Shown here: piece by piece, positions 56,088-64,000 of the stretch
Layout of the letters: every line of letters starts with the position of its first letter
Numbering within the stretch: the first letter of the stretch is position 1
Assembly: GCA_965263205.1 (NCBI GenBank)
Contig: CBDHHF010000030.1
Coordinates: forward strand, 124,001 to 188,000
DNA: 64,000 bases
Reading direction: 5' to 3'
From: JBCCIM01 sp965263205
Lineage (GTDB): Bacteria > Bacteroidota > Rhodothermia > Rhodothermales > JAHQVL01
Translations under genes and position numbers: made by a program
Notes under the pieces: generated by a model
The model's input: only the letters and a program-made list of their open reading frames with translations
Databases searched by the model: none
What the model was told of the DNA's origin: nothing

Positions 56088-57631
56088 GCCGACATAATAG
56101 GCATATCAACAAGTCTTTTGTGCAGGCAGGAATCGTGCTGTTGCTTGTCTTTGGTGCCAGCTGTAATCGGGTAGCAGACCAGCCGCAAACAGGTGGCAAA
56201 CTTGCGGAGACGTACTGTGGCGGCTGTCACCAGTTTCCTGCGCCAGCGTTGCTAGACAAAGCTACCTGGACTAACAGTACATTGCCCGTTATGGGCTACC
56301 GGCTGGGGATTTACGAGCAAGGTGAACGGGATAGCCTGATCGCTCCGTTCTTGGAGCACAACCTCGATCCAGCGCCTTACTTCCCGGAAGCTCCGCAGCT
56401 TTCATCTGAGGCTTGGGATGCTATCTCGGCCTATTACGCAGAAAATGCACCGGATGTGCTGCCGGTCATAAACCGTAAAGTTACCACAGGTGACTTGCCG
56501 GGTTTTGCCGTCCAACAGACAGCCGTTTCTTTTAGTACGCCACTGACCACGCTGGTGCAGATACAGGACGGTTTTCAGGCATATTTGGTGGGCAACTACG
56601 CTGCTTCCAGCAAGCTAGTCCTTATCGATGCCGAAGGCAGGCTACAGTTCAGTTTTGATTTGCCGGGTGCGCCAGTGGCAACGCGTATCGATGGCAACCG
56701 GCTCTATATCTTGGTGATAGGCCAGGGGCCCGAACCAACAGTCTCGGCGCGTGGTGCTGTGTATGTTGTAGATGATCCATCTGCCGGTCCACAGTTGTTA
56801 ATCGGTGGCTTGCAGCGCCCCGTTGATTTGCAACTGGGCGATCTGGACGGAAATGGACTGCAAGATCTGGTCATCGCTGAATACGGACATTACGCCGGCG
56901 CGCTTTCCTGGTTTGCGCAACGAGATCCTGCCACGTTTGAGCGGTTTGTGTTGCACACGAGCCCTGGAATCATCCGCACCCAGTTGCACGATATCGACGC
57001 GGATAACAGGCTCGACATTGTTGCATTACGAGCGCAAGGGGATGAAGGCATCGATATCTATCTCAATAAAGGTGAAGGCCAATTTGCCCCCGTTAAGGTG
57101 CTGCAATTTCCTGCCGTTTATGGATCAACTTCTTTTATGCTGGAAGACTTCAATGGTGACGGATTGCAGGACATTCTCTACACAAATGGGGATAATGCAG
57201 ATTCTTCGCCCATCCTGAAAAATTACCACGGTATCCGTATTTTTGAGGCGGTATCGCCTGTTTCGTTCGAAGAAGTTTTCTTTTATCCCATGTACGGCGC
57301 ATTTGGTGCGCATGCCGCTGATTTCGATCAGAATGGTATCCTGGACATTGCGGCAATCTCCTATTTCCCGGACTACGTTTCTGCAGCTGATGAGGGCTTC
57401 GTGCTCCTTAAGGGGGAAGGGAATTATGTATATAGCGCACACACGTTTGAAAATGCCGGCCTCGGCAGGTGGCTGGTGATGGATACCGGGGATGTTGATG
57501 GTGATGCAGATATCGATATACTGCTTGGCTCCAACATCGGATTTGGGCCGGCTGGCGATACGCAAGAGTTGTTTGCAGCCTGGACAGCCGGTCAACGGTC
57601 TATCGTTTGGTTAGAAAATGAAACACGATAA
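56084..57631 (+). CDS. Haem-c (CxxCH) plus VCBS propeller lipoprotein
   Basis: 515 aa. Lipobox VFGASC. Residues about 40-50 read AETYCGGCHQFPAP, a CxxCH haem-c attachment motif, with a downstream Met-containing NSTLPVMGYRLGIYEQGE that could supply the axial ligand. The rest is a propeller with VCBS-like loops (LGDLDGNGLQDLVIAE, HDIDADNRLDIVAL, EDFNGDGLQDILYTN, DFDQNGILDIAAI, TGDVDGDADIDILLG). A c-type haem fused to a propeller suggests electron transfer or a redox enzyme at the cell surface or in the periplasm. It overlaps the CRTAC1 gene upstream by 4 bp and abuts the third TPR gene. Confidence 0.87.
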   Translation: MSRHNRHINKSFVQAGIVLLLVFGASCNRVADQPQTGGKLAETYCGGCHQFPAPALLDKATWTNSTLPVMGYRLGIYEQGERDSLIAPFLEHNLDPAPYFPEAPQLSSEAWDAISAYYAENAPDVLPVINRKVTTGDLPGFAVQQTAVSFSTPLTTLVQIQDGFQAYLVGNYAASSKLVLIDAEGRLQFSFDLPGAPVATRIDGNRLYILVIGQGPEPTVSARGAVYVVDDPSAGPQLLIGGLQRPVDLQLGDLDGNGLQDLVIAEYGHYAGALSWFAQRDPATFERFVLHTSPGIIRTQLHDIDADNRLDIVALRAQGDEGIDIYLNKGEGQFAPVKVLQFPAVYGSTSFMLEDFNGDGLQDILYTNGDNADSSPILKNYHGIRIFEAVSPVSFEEVFFYPMYGAFGAHAADFDQNGILDIAAISYFPDYVSAADEGFVLLKGEGNYVYSAHTFENAGLGRWLVMDTGDVDGDADIDILLGSNIGFGPAGDTQELFAAWTAGQRSIVWLENETR

Positions 57632-57632
57632 C

Positions 57633-58908
57633 ATGAAAATAATGGGTGGGAAAGCCAGCCTTTTGCGTATTGTGCTACTCCTTATTGTAGGCAGTGGCTG
57701 TGGTCCAGAAACGCCACAGGAGGTTGATGCGGAAGCAGCGTTTTTCCTGGGGGAGGCACAGCAGGCTTTCGAGCAAGAAGCCTACAATATCGCGCTTGCT
57801 TTTACAGATAGCGCCTACGCTGAGGACCCAGGTTTTGCTGACATCCAATTTATGCGTGGTCGCATCTACACTGGACTGGCCCGTTTTGATCTTGCTGATT
57901 CTGCCTACATAGCAGCGTTGGCATTGGATGAGTCGTTGCAAGGGGCGTGGCTCAATCGGGGAAATCTAGCGATTCGAAAAGGTGCCATAAAGCCGGCTCT
58001 GGCCATGTATAACCAGGAAGCGGCCAGGTATCCAACAGCTACAGTGTATCTGCAAATGGGCCGAGCTTATCAGGATTTGGGGGAAGCAGACAGTGCCCGT
58101 ACAGCGTTTGAGCGCGCGATTGAACTGGATGATTCGCGCGCAACCGTGTTTATGCGGTTGGGCCAGCTATTGGGAGAACAGGGCGATTTTGAAGATGCCA
58201 TTGTCTATACCCGCAAGGGATTGGCCCTTGAGCCGGACAACCAGAATTACAAGTTTGCCCTTGGCGCCTTATTGAATGCAAATGGGGAGCCTGAAGAAGC
58301 CGTATCCCTCCTGCAACCATTCGTGGATGTCAGCCCCTGGCACTATTGGGGCCATTACAATTTGGGGCAGGCGTACCAACGGATGAATGACAGCGAGCGC
58401 GCCGGCTTTTACCTCGCCCGGGCGGAGTCTTTGCAGACTACTCAAACGGAAATGGACCACTGGCAAATGATGGCGGAGTCCAATCCGCAGCACCTGATGT
58501 TGTGGTTGCGCTTTGGATACGCATTGCGGCGTGCCGGCAATACGACTGGATGCTGATCGCGCCGACCGCATTGCCTATGCTTTAGCTCCCGATTACCTCG
58601 AAAGCTCGTTTGAAGATGCCAACATTTTACGTGGCCACCGGCAGGCCGTAATCAAAATTGCGAGTGGTGAGCTCGAAGAGGGGATTGAGATCTACAAAGG
58701 CCTCTTGCGTGCAAAACCCGACGAAGCACAATTGTGGCTTAATCTCGGCGTAGCCTACGCGACATTCGGACGAATTGTACAGGCGCGGCAGTGCTTTACA
58801 ACAGCCCTCAAGTACGACGACATGTTTTTGAGAGCCCGGCGGTACCTGGAAGATTTGGACAAAGCATTCTACGATCCAGAAGAACCAGGCAACAAGCAGA
58901 ACCGATAA
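57633..58908 (+). CDS. TPR-repeat lipoprotein (third), frameshifted
   Basis: ATG 57633 directly follows the previous stop (TAACATG); an ATG at 57618 would overlap it by 14 bp. Lipobox IVGSGC. The frame is lost at about 58540-58542 (after YALRRAGN). Removing one base continues into RLDADRADRIAYALAPDYLE, which aligns without gaps with the second TPR protein (GRYEDAMRAYKIARHLDPGNLE), giving 424 aa. TPR units: IALAFTDSAYAEDPGFADIQ, GAWLNRGNLAIRKGAIKPAL, TVYLQMGRAYQDLGEADSAR, LWLNLGVAYATFGRIVQARQ. It closes the lipoprotein run; the convergent DUF4249-like gene starts 26 bp on. Confidence 0.85.
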
Positions 58909-58934
58909 CGGAGTGCTGGTTTAACAAAGCCGGA

Positions 58935-59882
58935 TCAGCCGAAAGGATCGCCGTCGTCCTCTTCCTCGTCGTCGCCATCATCCGCCGGCCGGAATCCTGC
59001 CTGCTCCAACGCATCTGCGGGTGGGCGCCATGTGATATCAATCCGGTAGCCCGCGCCAATAAAGCCAAACCCATTTTCAACATTGGACAACGTGCCCGGC
59101 TGCACCAATACCTCGGGATTAAACTCCCCATCAGGCGGATTCCAGGCATCATCTACAACCATCATCCGCAACGTCATACTGGTCACACCCACACCAAATG
59201 AAGGAAACCAGTTACCTGTTTTTGCCAATTCCTCGCGTAGGACCTGGATGTCTTCTGACAGTTCTACATCGACAACCCAGCCGTCCGGCGTTGTACGTTG
59301 TTTACCATCATAATTTAGAAAGACCTCGGGCGATTCGGATTCAGCACTGGGGGAGTTAATCAGCCTGTAAGAAAGTTCGATCTGAATCAGGCGCGCGGTA
59401 GCACCTTCAACGAGCACCGGCTGAATGACATCACGAAATTGAACAACAGGATCCAGTTCAACCAGTTCAGATTGGACGGGGATTTCAACTTCGGCAGAAC
59501 TAACCTGTCCATCTGAGCCCCGTGTAACTTCAACGCGATGCCTTTCTCCGTAGTTGACAGCAAAAGGAGCCCAAAACAGATGGCTGTAGAAGCCGCGTTC
59601 ATCTTGTGTGATAGAATCACGCCACACGTGTGTTTCACCGGTTGTCAGGTTGGTGGAGATGAATGCTGCATCGAGTGGTTCTGGCGGTGTAAGCTGCAAC
59701 TGATTTTCTATCGAAAATACCCGAACCCATTGGGTATCTGGCCCGGGCGTGAATACGCCGTACAGGGAGAAGGGGCGCTCTGTGCCCAAGACGCCAACGA
59801 CGTCTTCTTCACATCCCATGAAGAGGATGATAGCGAGCATGAAGCCAGCCAGGATGCTGAAGGTATGTTGCTGCCTATTCAT
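58935..59882 (-). CDS. DUF4249-like lipoprotein, partner of TonB receptor
   Basis: 315 aa. Signal peptide FSILAGFMLAIILFMGC with lipobox LFMGC. The mature part is beta-rich (LYGVFTPGPDTQWVRVFSIE, AFISTNLTTGETHVWRDSI, YGERHRVEVTRGSDGQVSSAEVEIPV) and ends in an acidic, low-complexity tail (DDGDDEEEDDGDPFG). The start-to-stop ATGA overlap with the receptor gene (59879-59882) and the general outline resemble DUF4249 proteins that accompany TonB receptors in Bacteroidota. They may be surface lids or binding proteins, as SusD is for SusC. The assignment rests on context and outline, not on a diagnostic motif. Confidence 0.65.
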   Translation of the reverse strand: MNRQQHTFSILAGFMLAIILFMGCEEDVVGVLGTERPFSLYGVFTPGPDTQWVRVFSIENQLQLTPPEPLDAAFISTNLTTGETHVWRDSITQDERGFYSHLFWAPFAVNYGERHRVEVTRGSDGQVSSAEVEIPVQSELVELDPVVQFRDVIQPVLVEGATARLIQIELSYRLINSPSAESESPEVFLNYDGKQRTTPDGWVVDVELSEDIQVLREELAKTGNWFPSFGVGVTSMTLRMMVVDDAWNPPDGEFNPEVLVQPGTLSNVENGFGFIGAGYRIDITWRPPADALEQAGFRPADDGDDEEEDDGDPFG

Positions 59883-62197
59883 TCGAAAGATACCTGCAGG
59901 CCAAGGGTTGGGACGACTGGCAGTTGATCAACACGGTTCAGCGTAAAGATATCGAGATAAAACAGATTGCGCCGGTTGTACATGTTGATGATACTGCCCT
60001 GCAACGTGAGCTTTGCTCGACTAAGCTGCCAGGACTTGGATACCGAGGCGTCCAGTCGGTGGTAGGCCGGCAAAACCCCATTGTACGGGCGCTCGTAAAT
60101 GACGCGTTGCGCGCCCGATGTTTCGCGTACATCAACCAGGTCATCTACCAAAATAAAGGCATCAAAACCGAGCGCTCGGTTAAAGGGGAGACCTGAACCC
60201 AACTCCCACTTGAGGTTCATGTCCATGCCCCATAGCTCCCAGTGGGCAATCATGTTGATTTGATGCCGGCGATCGTGAGGTGGTCGGTAGCGCAGTCGTT
60301 CCTCGCCATACCACAACAGCAACTGGAATTGCTCTGCCCGGTAGCGTGTATTCGAATACCCGTAGTTGATGGCCGCGTAGAAACTGGGGTGTCGCCATTC
60401 TGCTCTGAAGTCAAAGCCCTGGGACGCACCGGTGGCCGGCTGTACATTTGAGGTAAACTGCGGGAAGGCGGTCCACTCTGGTACAAAGAGGTTGGTGATG
60501 TCTTTGTGGAAGCCTTCCAGCGACAGTTCAAACTGATCGTTGGGGGTAAAACGGTAGCCGGCGATGGCGTGCAATGCACTGGGCAGCCGGCCGGCGCGGA
60601 TGTCTCGATTGAGGTTACGCTGCGTTGGTTGGGGGATACTGGTCCAGGCCGTGAACACGCTGGCAGCATCCCGGCGGTCTGTTACGCCTACAATTTCCTG
60701 GTTGTAGATGCCAGCTGCGCCGCTCAACTGGTGCCGGCCTCGATTCCACACAACACGGAGCCGCGGCTCCAGCTTGGGGTCAATATCAACCTGGTAAAAC
60801 TGTACTCGGATGCCTGGCTCAATGCTGAGCCCGCCAGGCCATTTGAAATTAAGCTCGACATACTGCGCAGCTTCATCCAGGCTCACGCGTTTGAGTTCAA
60901 TATTCTGGAACACCCCATCGAGCTGGCTGTCCAGTGAGTTCAAGCGAATGGATACGCCGGCGTGCCCGTCTACCCGTACACCCTGGAACGATACATCAAT
61001 GCCAATATGTGTACTGTTTATGGAAGAGCGGCGTGATGGAAGTCCTGAGAGCCCTTGTTGTGTTTCAAGACGGGAGTGGGAGAGGTTGAATTCTGTCGTT
61101 GCTGAGATCAAGCGAGGGAGTACCACCCAGCGCAAACCGTATGCTTCGTTTTTCCACCGTACTTCTTCGGGGATTACATCGCTGTCTTCAAAGGCTTCGT
61201 TCAAGATGCCCCGGTCATGGGTGCGCAGGTAGCTGACAGAAAAGCGGCTCTTGCTGCTTACCTCCACGTGGAGCTTGCCAAACATGTCGCCAAACTCAAA
61301 AGGCATCGGGTCGTCGATGTATTGGCTTGCGCCGTGCTCGATAACGGATTCACGTACGGAAGCAAGGAGCGAAACGCGGCGGGGGATGAGGGGGCCTTCC
61401 AGACGGATCGAACTCACAAACGGTGAAATGCCCACCGCGCCAGCAAGCCGGCGGTTGTTACCGTTGCGCGTGAGGATATCGAGCACGGAAGAAATTCTGC
61501 CTCCAAACCGGCTGCCAAAACCGCCGGCGTAAATGTCGCTTTTACTGAGAATGTCGCCAGGGAACGCGGAATAAAAGCCCAGCACGTGAAAGGGTTGGTA
61601 CACGAGCATGCGGTCGATCTGTACGAGGTTCTGTGTGGGCTCTCCGCCCCGCACAAACAGTTGACCACCTCGGTCGCCGAGTGATACAATACCCGGTAAG
61701 GTTGTGAGGTAATTTAGCAGATCGGGCGAGACGTCGGGTGAAGGGATCAGCTCAAGATCCTCAGGCTGGATGGTTTGCTGACCAGCCGTAATTCGCGCTG
61801 CGCCCCCCAAACGATCGGATTGTACCAGGACTTCGTCCATCTGTGCAGCGTCGGGTTGCAGCTGAACGTTATGGCGATTGTTGCGGCCTTCGCTGAGGGT
61901 AAGTGAGACGACGTAACGCTCGTAGCCAATAAATGATACGATGAGTGTATACGTACCCGGTTCGATTCGCCGCAGTACATAGATCCCATCTTGATTTGTG
62001 ACTGCACCGCCAACCACCGCGTCCTCCTGCATCAACACCACGTTGGCAAGCTCAATGGCCTGGCCATCTGTGTCGTCGCTCACAAAGCCGCTGAGCATCG
62101 TAGGCTGTGGCGGAAGTTGTGCCTGGGCGCTGGAGCATAACACGAGGCTTTGCACAAACAGCGCCAACAGAAGCAATAGGGGGCATGTGTTTTTCAC
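59879..62197 (-). CDS. TonB-dependent receptor (third in window)
   Basis: 772 aa with a GTG start at 62197 (KNTCPLLLLLALFVQSLVL, signal peptide cut after SSAQAQ). CarboxypepD_reg-like domain (MLSGFVSDDTDGQAIELANV, SFIGYERYVV), then a plug (DEVLVQSDRLGGAARIT, LFVRGGEPTQNLVQIDRMLV, FGSRFGGRISSVLDI) and a barrel ending PTLGLQVSFE. It is shorter than the two cassette receptors and uses a different partner, the overlapping DUF4249-like lipoprotein. The upstream region holds a 22-bp-period direct repeat of LytTR type. Substrate unknown. Confidence 0.92.
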   Translation of the reverse strand: MKNTCPLLLLLALFVQSLVLCSSAQAQLPPQPTMLSGFVSDDTDGQAIELANVVLMQEDAVVGGAVTNQDGIYVLRRIEPGTYTLIVSFIGYERYVVSLTLSEGRNNRHNVQLQPDAAQMDEVLVQSDRLGGAARITAGQQTIQPEDLELIPSPDVSPDLLNYLTTLPGIVSLGDRGGQLFVRGGEPTQNLVQIDRMLVYQPFHVLGFYSAFPGDILSKSDIYAGGFGSRFGGRISSVLDILTRNGNNRRLAGAVGISPFVSSIRLEGPLIPRRVSLLASVRESVIEHGASQYIDDPMPFEFGDMFGKLHVEVSSKSRFSVSYLRTHDRGILNEAFEDSDVIPEEVRWKNEAYGLRWVVLPRLISATTEFNLSHSRLETQQGLSGLPSRRSSINSTHIGIDVSFQGVRVDGHAGVSIRLNSLDSQLDGVFQNIELKRVSLDEAAQYVELNFKWPGGLSIEPGIRVQFYQVDIDPKLEPRLRVVWNRGRHQLSGAAGIYNQEIVGVTDRRDAASVFTAWTSIPQPTQRNLNRDIRAGRLPSALHAIAGYRFTPNDQFELSLEGFHKDITNLFVPEWTAFPQFTSNVQPATGASQGFDFRAEWRHPSFYAAINYGYSNTRYRAEQFQLLLWYGEERLRYRPPHDRRHQINMIAHWELWGMDMNLKWELGSGLPFNRALGFDAFILVDDLVDVRETSGAQRVIYERPYNGVLPAYHRLDASVSKSWQLSRAKLTLQGSIINMYNRRNLFYLDIFTLNRVDQLPVVPTLGLQVSFE

Positions 62198-62281
62198 TTG
62201 CTGTGGCTTGGTAGGGTGAGCATACAGCGGTGCCAGATCGCTCTATATAGTATTAGCGTTCAGTAATATAGGTGATGAACA

Positions 62282-62316
62282 TGCAAAAAACTGCTCGCTA
62301 AGGTGCAAAAAACTGC
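62282..62316. promoter_or_regulatory. LytTR-like direct repeat upstream of the third receptor
   Basis: TGCAAAAAACTGC occurs at 62282-62294 and 62304-62316, exact copies at a 22-bp period. On the minus strand each contains GCAGTTTTT, which fits the LytTR consensus [TA][AC][CA]GTTN[AT][TG] in eight of nine positions. LytTR-family regulators use two such repeats separated by 12-13 bp, i.e. a 21-22-bp period. The site is 85-119 bp upstream of the receptor start. Confidence 0.5.
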
Positions 62317-62819
62317 ACATTGGTTGATAGTATATGCGCGAAGAAAGCACGAGTCATTTGCAGGAAGGACAACTCGTCTTGGGATCCGCAGTGGTGGAGT
62401 GTGTTTGAGTGGTCACTGTTATTTTATCCTGAAAAAAAGCCGGCATCCTTAAAAAATTTTTATTTGTCTGCCTGATGCCAGTTTTTTTCATTTTGGGAAA
62501 GGTTATTTCCAGTTGTTTAGTCGGCTTGTCAGGCAAAAAGCAACCGCACTAACATAGTAAAACCGCCTAAACAGTGTGAATAGTGCGATTCGATCAAGGG
62601 GGTATAAAAAGTCGAAATTTTTTTGGTGTATGGTAGTCACTAAAAAAATCTATCGTGTATTTAAGCTGTTGTTATAACATACATCTCTCTGCAAGGCCGG
62701 CAAACGAAGATGGGCAGAGCATCTTCCCGCTGACCACCCCAAATGTGTTCGTCCAATGTAATCCTGCTCTGGGGTTCTGATGTTGGATTCATAATCACCT
62801 AATACCCTTTATTGTAAAA
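62317..62819. other. A/T-rich intergenic region without a gene
   Basis: About 500 bp between the receptor's control region and the fasciclin gene. I see only homopolymer-rich, A/T-rich stretches (62446-62464 and 62615-62650) and no coding frame with codon bias. A promoter for the fasciclin gene should lie near its end. Confidence 0.45.
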
Positions 62820-63377
62820 ATGATTTACCGTTTTTCCGTACTAGCTTTTGCCTTCCTTTTTCTCGTCGGTTGCTCTGATCCTATCAGCGTTGACTCTGAA
62901 GCCCCTGTAGCAGAACAAGGAAGATTTACACCGCCAAACCCAGCTACCAAAAACCTGACAATCGCTGATATCGTTGTTGCGCAGGTAGAAGGAAACGGCG
63001 AATTTGAAACCCTTCTTGCAGCACTTGCAGCTGCTGACCTGGTTGACGCTGTTTCTGGTCGTTCAATCTTCACAGTATTCGCCCCAACGGATGCTGCATT
63101 TGCCAAGCTTGGTTTGAATCCACATAACGTGGGTGATGCATTTGACAAAGAGACGCTGTCTAACATTCTCCTGTACCACGTGGTACCAGGCCGTAAGGTT
63201 GCCAGCATCGTACTTGGTGCTGAGTCGCTGATGACAGCACAGGGTGGCAAAATCAAAGTTGACGCTGAAAACGTGCAATTGATCGACCAGCAGGATCGCT
63301 CAGCTGGTTTCGTATATACCGATATCGCTGCACGCAACGGCATCATCCACGTGATCGACACCGTAGTGCTTCCATAA
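62820..63377 (+). CDS. Fasciclin (FAS1) domain lipoprotein
   Basis: 185 aa. Signal peptide with lipobox FLVGC. Residues about 45-185 form a single FAS1 domain: NLTIADIVVAQ, FETLLAALAAADLVDAVSG, the H1 motif FTVFAPTDAAFAKLG, LLYHVVPGRKV (the YH motif) and the H2-like ARNGIIHVIDTVVLP. FAS1 proteins mediate adhesion or matrix attachment. The ATG at 62820 directly follows an A-rich leader. A strong terminator lies 40 bp after the stop, so the gene is monocistronic. Confidence 0.93.
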   Translation: MIYRFSVLAFAFLFLVGCSDPISVDSEAPVAEQGRFTPPNPATKNLTIADIVVAQVEGNGEFETLLAALAAADLVDAVSGRSIFTVFAPTDAAFAKLGLNPHNVGDAFDKETLSNILLYHVVPGRKVASIVLGAESLMTAQGGKIKVDAENVQLIDQQDRSAGFVYTDIAARNGIIHVIDTVVLP

Positions 63378-63417
63378 CGAAGCCTTTGAAACTATGCACC
63401 GCATAGCTAGCTGATCG

Positions 63418-63453
63418 AAAAGCCCTGGCAGTTGTACTGCCGGGGCTTTTTTT
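63418..63453 (+). terminator. Rho-independent terminator after the fasciclin gene
   Basis: AAAGCCCTGGCAG at 63419-63431 pairs with CTGCCGGGGCTTT at 63437-63449 (one G-T pair) around TTGTA, followed by a run of T ending at 63453. Confidence 0.9.
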
Positions 63454-63816
63454 GCATGGGTCCGGGGAGGCGTTTTATGTAACCAAGGACCGATATTTCC
63501 GTACATAAACTTCCGCTTGGCACATACATTTTTCCTGACTGCCTGGTCATCTAAAAACACATGCCGCTACACGTCTCAAATTATTGGATATTCAAAACAT
63601 CCTGCCCTAGAAGAGCATGGCTGGCCCAGTTTAATACCCTTTCTGAACGCAGCTAGCGCTGAGCCGTTATGGGTGCAGCACCCAAGCGAAGTACGTATCT
63701 GCCTTTTACCGTTTCCATGCCTGTACCGTGACCATGCCTTGACGATAGGCAGGGGATTCTTGCGTCTGTTCAGGCAGGGGGTGTATCAACAAGAAAAACG
63801 TTTTAGACATAGATCC
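63454..63816. other. Intergenic region without a recognisable gene
   Basis: About 360 bp. Several short reverse frames exist but none has a signal, motif or codon pattern that I can support. No hairpin with a T-run or structured RNA is evident. Confidence 0.4.
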
Positions 63817-64000
63817 ATGACCGTAACCGAACTTGACGAACGCGAAGCAATTGTAGCAATTTGTCTGATGGCAGCGTTTGCTGATGGGAATAAAGACAAC
63901 AGCGAACGGGACCGACTGAAAGACATCTTTGCGAGTCTTGATGCTGATTTCTCTCCCACTTTGTATAGCAGTGTAATTATGGGGAAATTGAAGTTAGAAG
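63817..64000 (+). CDS. TerB-like protein, N-terminal part (runs off window)
   Basis: ATG 63817 opens a frame of 61 complete codons to the window edge. The sequence AIVAICLMAAFADGNKDNSERDRLKDIFA has the shape of the TerB / DUF533 acidic helical domain: a small hydrophobic helix, ADGN..NSER loop with acidic residues that may bind metal, and a second helix. TerB-like domains occur in tellurite-resistance and stress-linked envelope proteins; some in this phylum are fused to GTPase domains. The rest of the protein is not visible, so the family call is tentative. Confidence 0.6.
   Translation, partial: MTVTELDEREAIVAICLMAAFADGNKDNSERDRLKDIFASLDADFSPTLYSSVIMGKLKLE

Noticed and set aside
62354..62536. 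A 60-codon minus-strand frame before the fasciclin gene
   Set aside because: A/T-rich, lysine/threonine-rich text with no motif or start signal; chance frame.
1..64000. CRISPR arrays, tRNA or rRNA genes, integrase or complete insertion sequences
   Set aside because: No regularly spaced repeats with unique spacers, no cloverleaf or rRNA text and no transposase or integrase frame were seen on either strand.

Overview
The window looks like a chromosomal contig from a Bacteroidota/Rhodothermota-type bacterium, most likely Rhodothermales-like. This is an inference from gene content: no rRNA or other phylogenetic marker is present. The evidence is three TonB-dependent receptors with N-terminal carboxypeptidase-regulatory-like domains, several large secreted proteins ending in the NYPNPFNP / GxYxYR type C-terminal sorting domain used by type IX secretion (T9SS), PorV/PorQ-like barrels, a DUF4249-like lipoprotein next to a receptor, many lipobox signal peptides, and a promoter of the TAnnTTTG type. 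I saw no tRNA, rRNA, CRISPR array, prophage or complete insertion sequence.

Layout. 0-1 kb: the end of an aconitase-X-like swivel protein and a frameshifted ABC ATPase. 1.1-9.9 kb: an outer-membrane barrel and a group of exported phosphohydrolases (a double 5'-nucleotidase, a PHP phosphoesterase and a purple-acid-phosphatase-like enzyme); an array of 7-mers at 11-bp spacing, resembling a Pho box, lies between two of them. 10.2-26.2 kb: an XRE-cupin regulator, then 'cassette A' (TonB receptor, large secreted protein, PorV-like barrel), a secreted PPC-repeat protein, a SurA-like lipoprotein and an alkaline-phosphatase-superfamily lipoprotein. 26.3-33.1 kb: DinB protein, inositol-phosphatase-like enzyme, and a catabolic group (APH-type kinase, ACAD11-like acyl-CoA dehydrogenase, VOC, lipoprotein, TetR, SDR) with two copies of a 16-bp TetR-type operator. 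33.2-36.7 kb: HDOD protein, small membrane protein, and a GMC oxidoreductase with a Tat-signal partner.

36.8-42.4 kb is a compact sulfur module: a GntR/UTRA regulator, a SulP transporter, a metallo-beta-lactamase/rhodanese protein resembling persulfide dioxygenases, and two YeeE/YedE (TsuA-like) half transporters. A shared operator-like motif, ACWTGTYATTACAWGT, sits upstream of the regulator and of both transport/oxidation operons. 43.2-58.9 kb is 'cassette B': a paralogous receptor / secreted protein / PorV trio followed by six consecutive lipoproteins (CRTAC1 propeller, TPR, TPR, CRTAC1, haem-c plus VCBS, TPR). This looks like an undescribed envelope system. 58.9-62.2 kb: a DUF4249-like lipoprotein and TonB receptor operon with a LytTR-like direct repeat upstream. 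62.8-64 kb: a fasciclin lipoprotein and the start of a TerB-like gene.

Sequence quality matters here. At least seven genes-breaking single-base indels are inferred, spread over six genes and mostly in short homopolymers; four fall within 1.63 kb (17,686-19,308). Paralogues in the same window show what the intact reading frames should be for several of them. I treat these genes as probably functional with sequence errors, but true decay cannot be excluded from the sequence alone.
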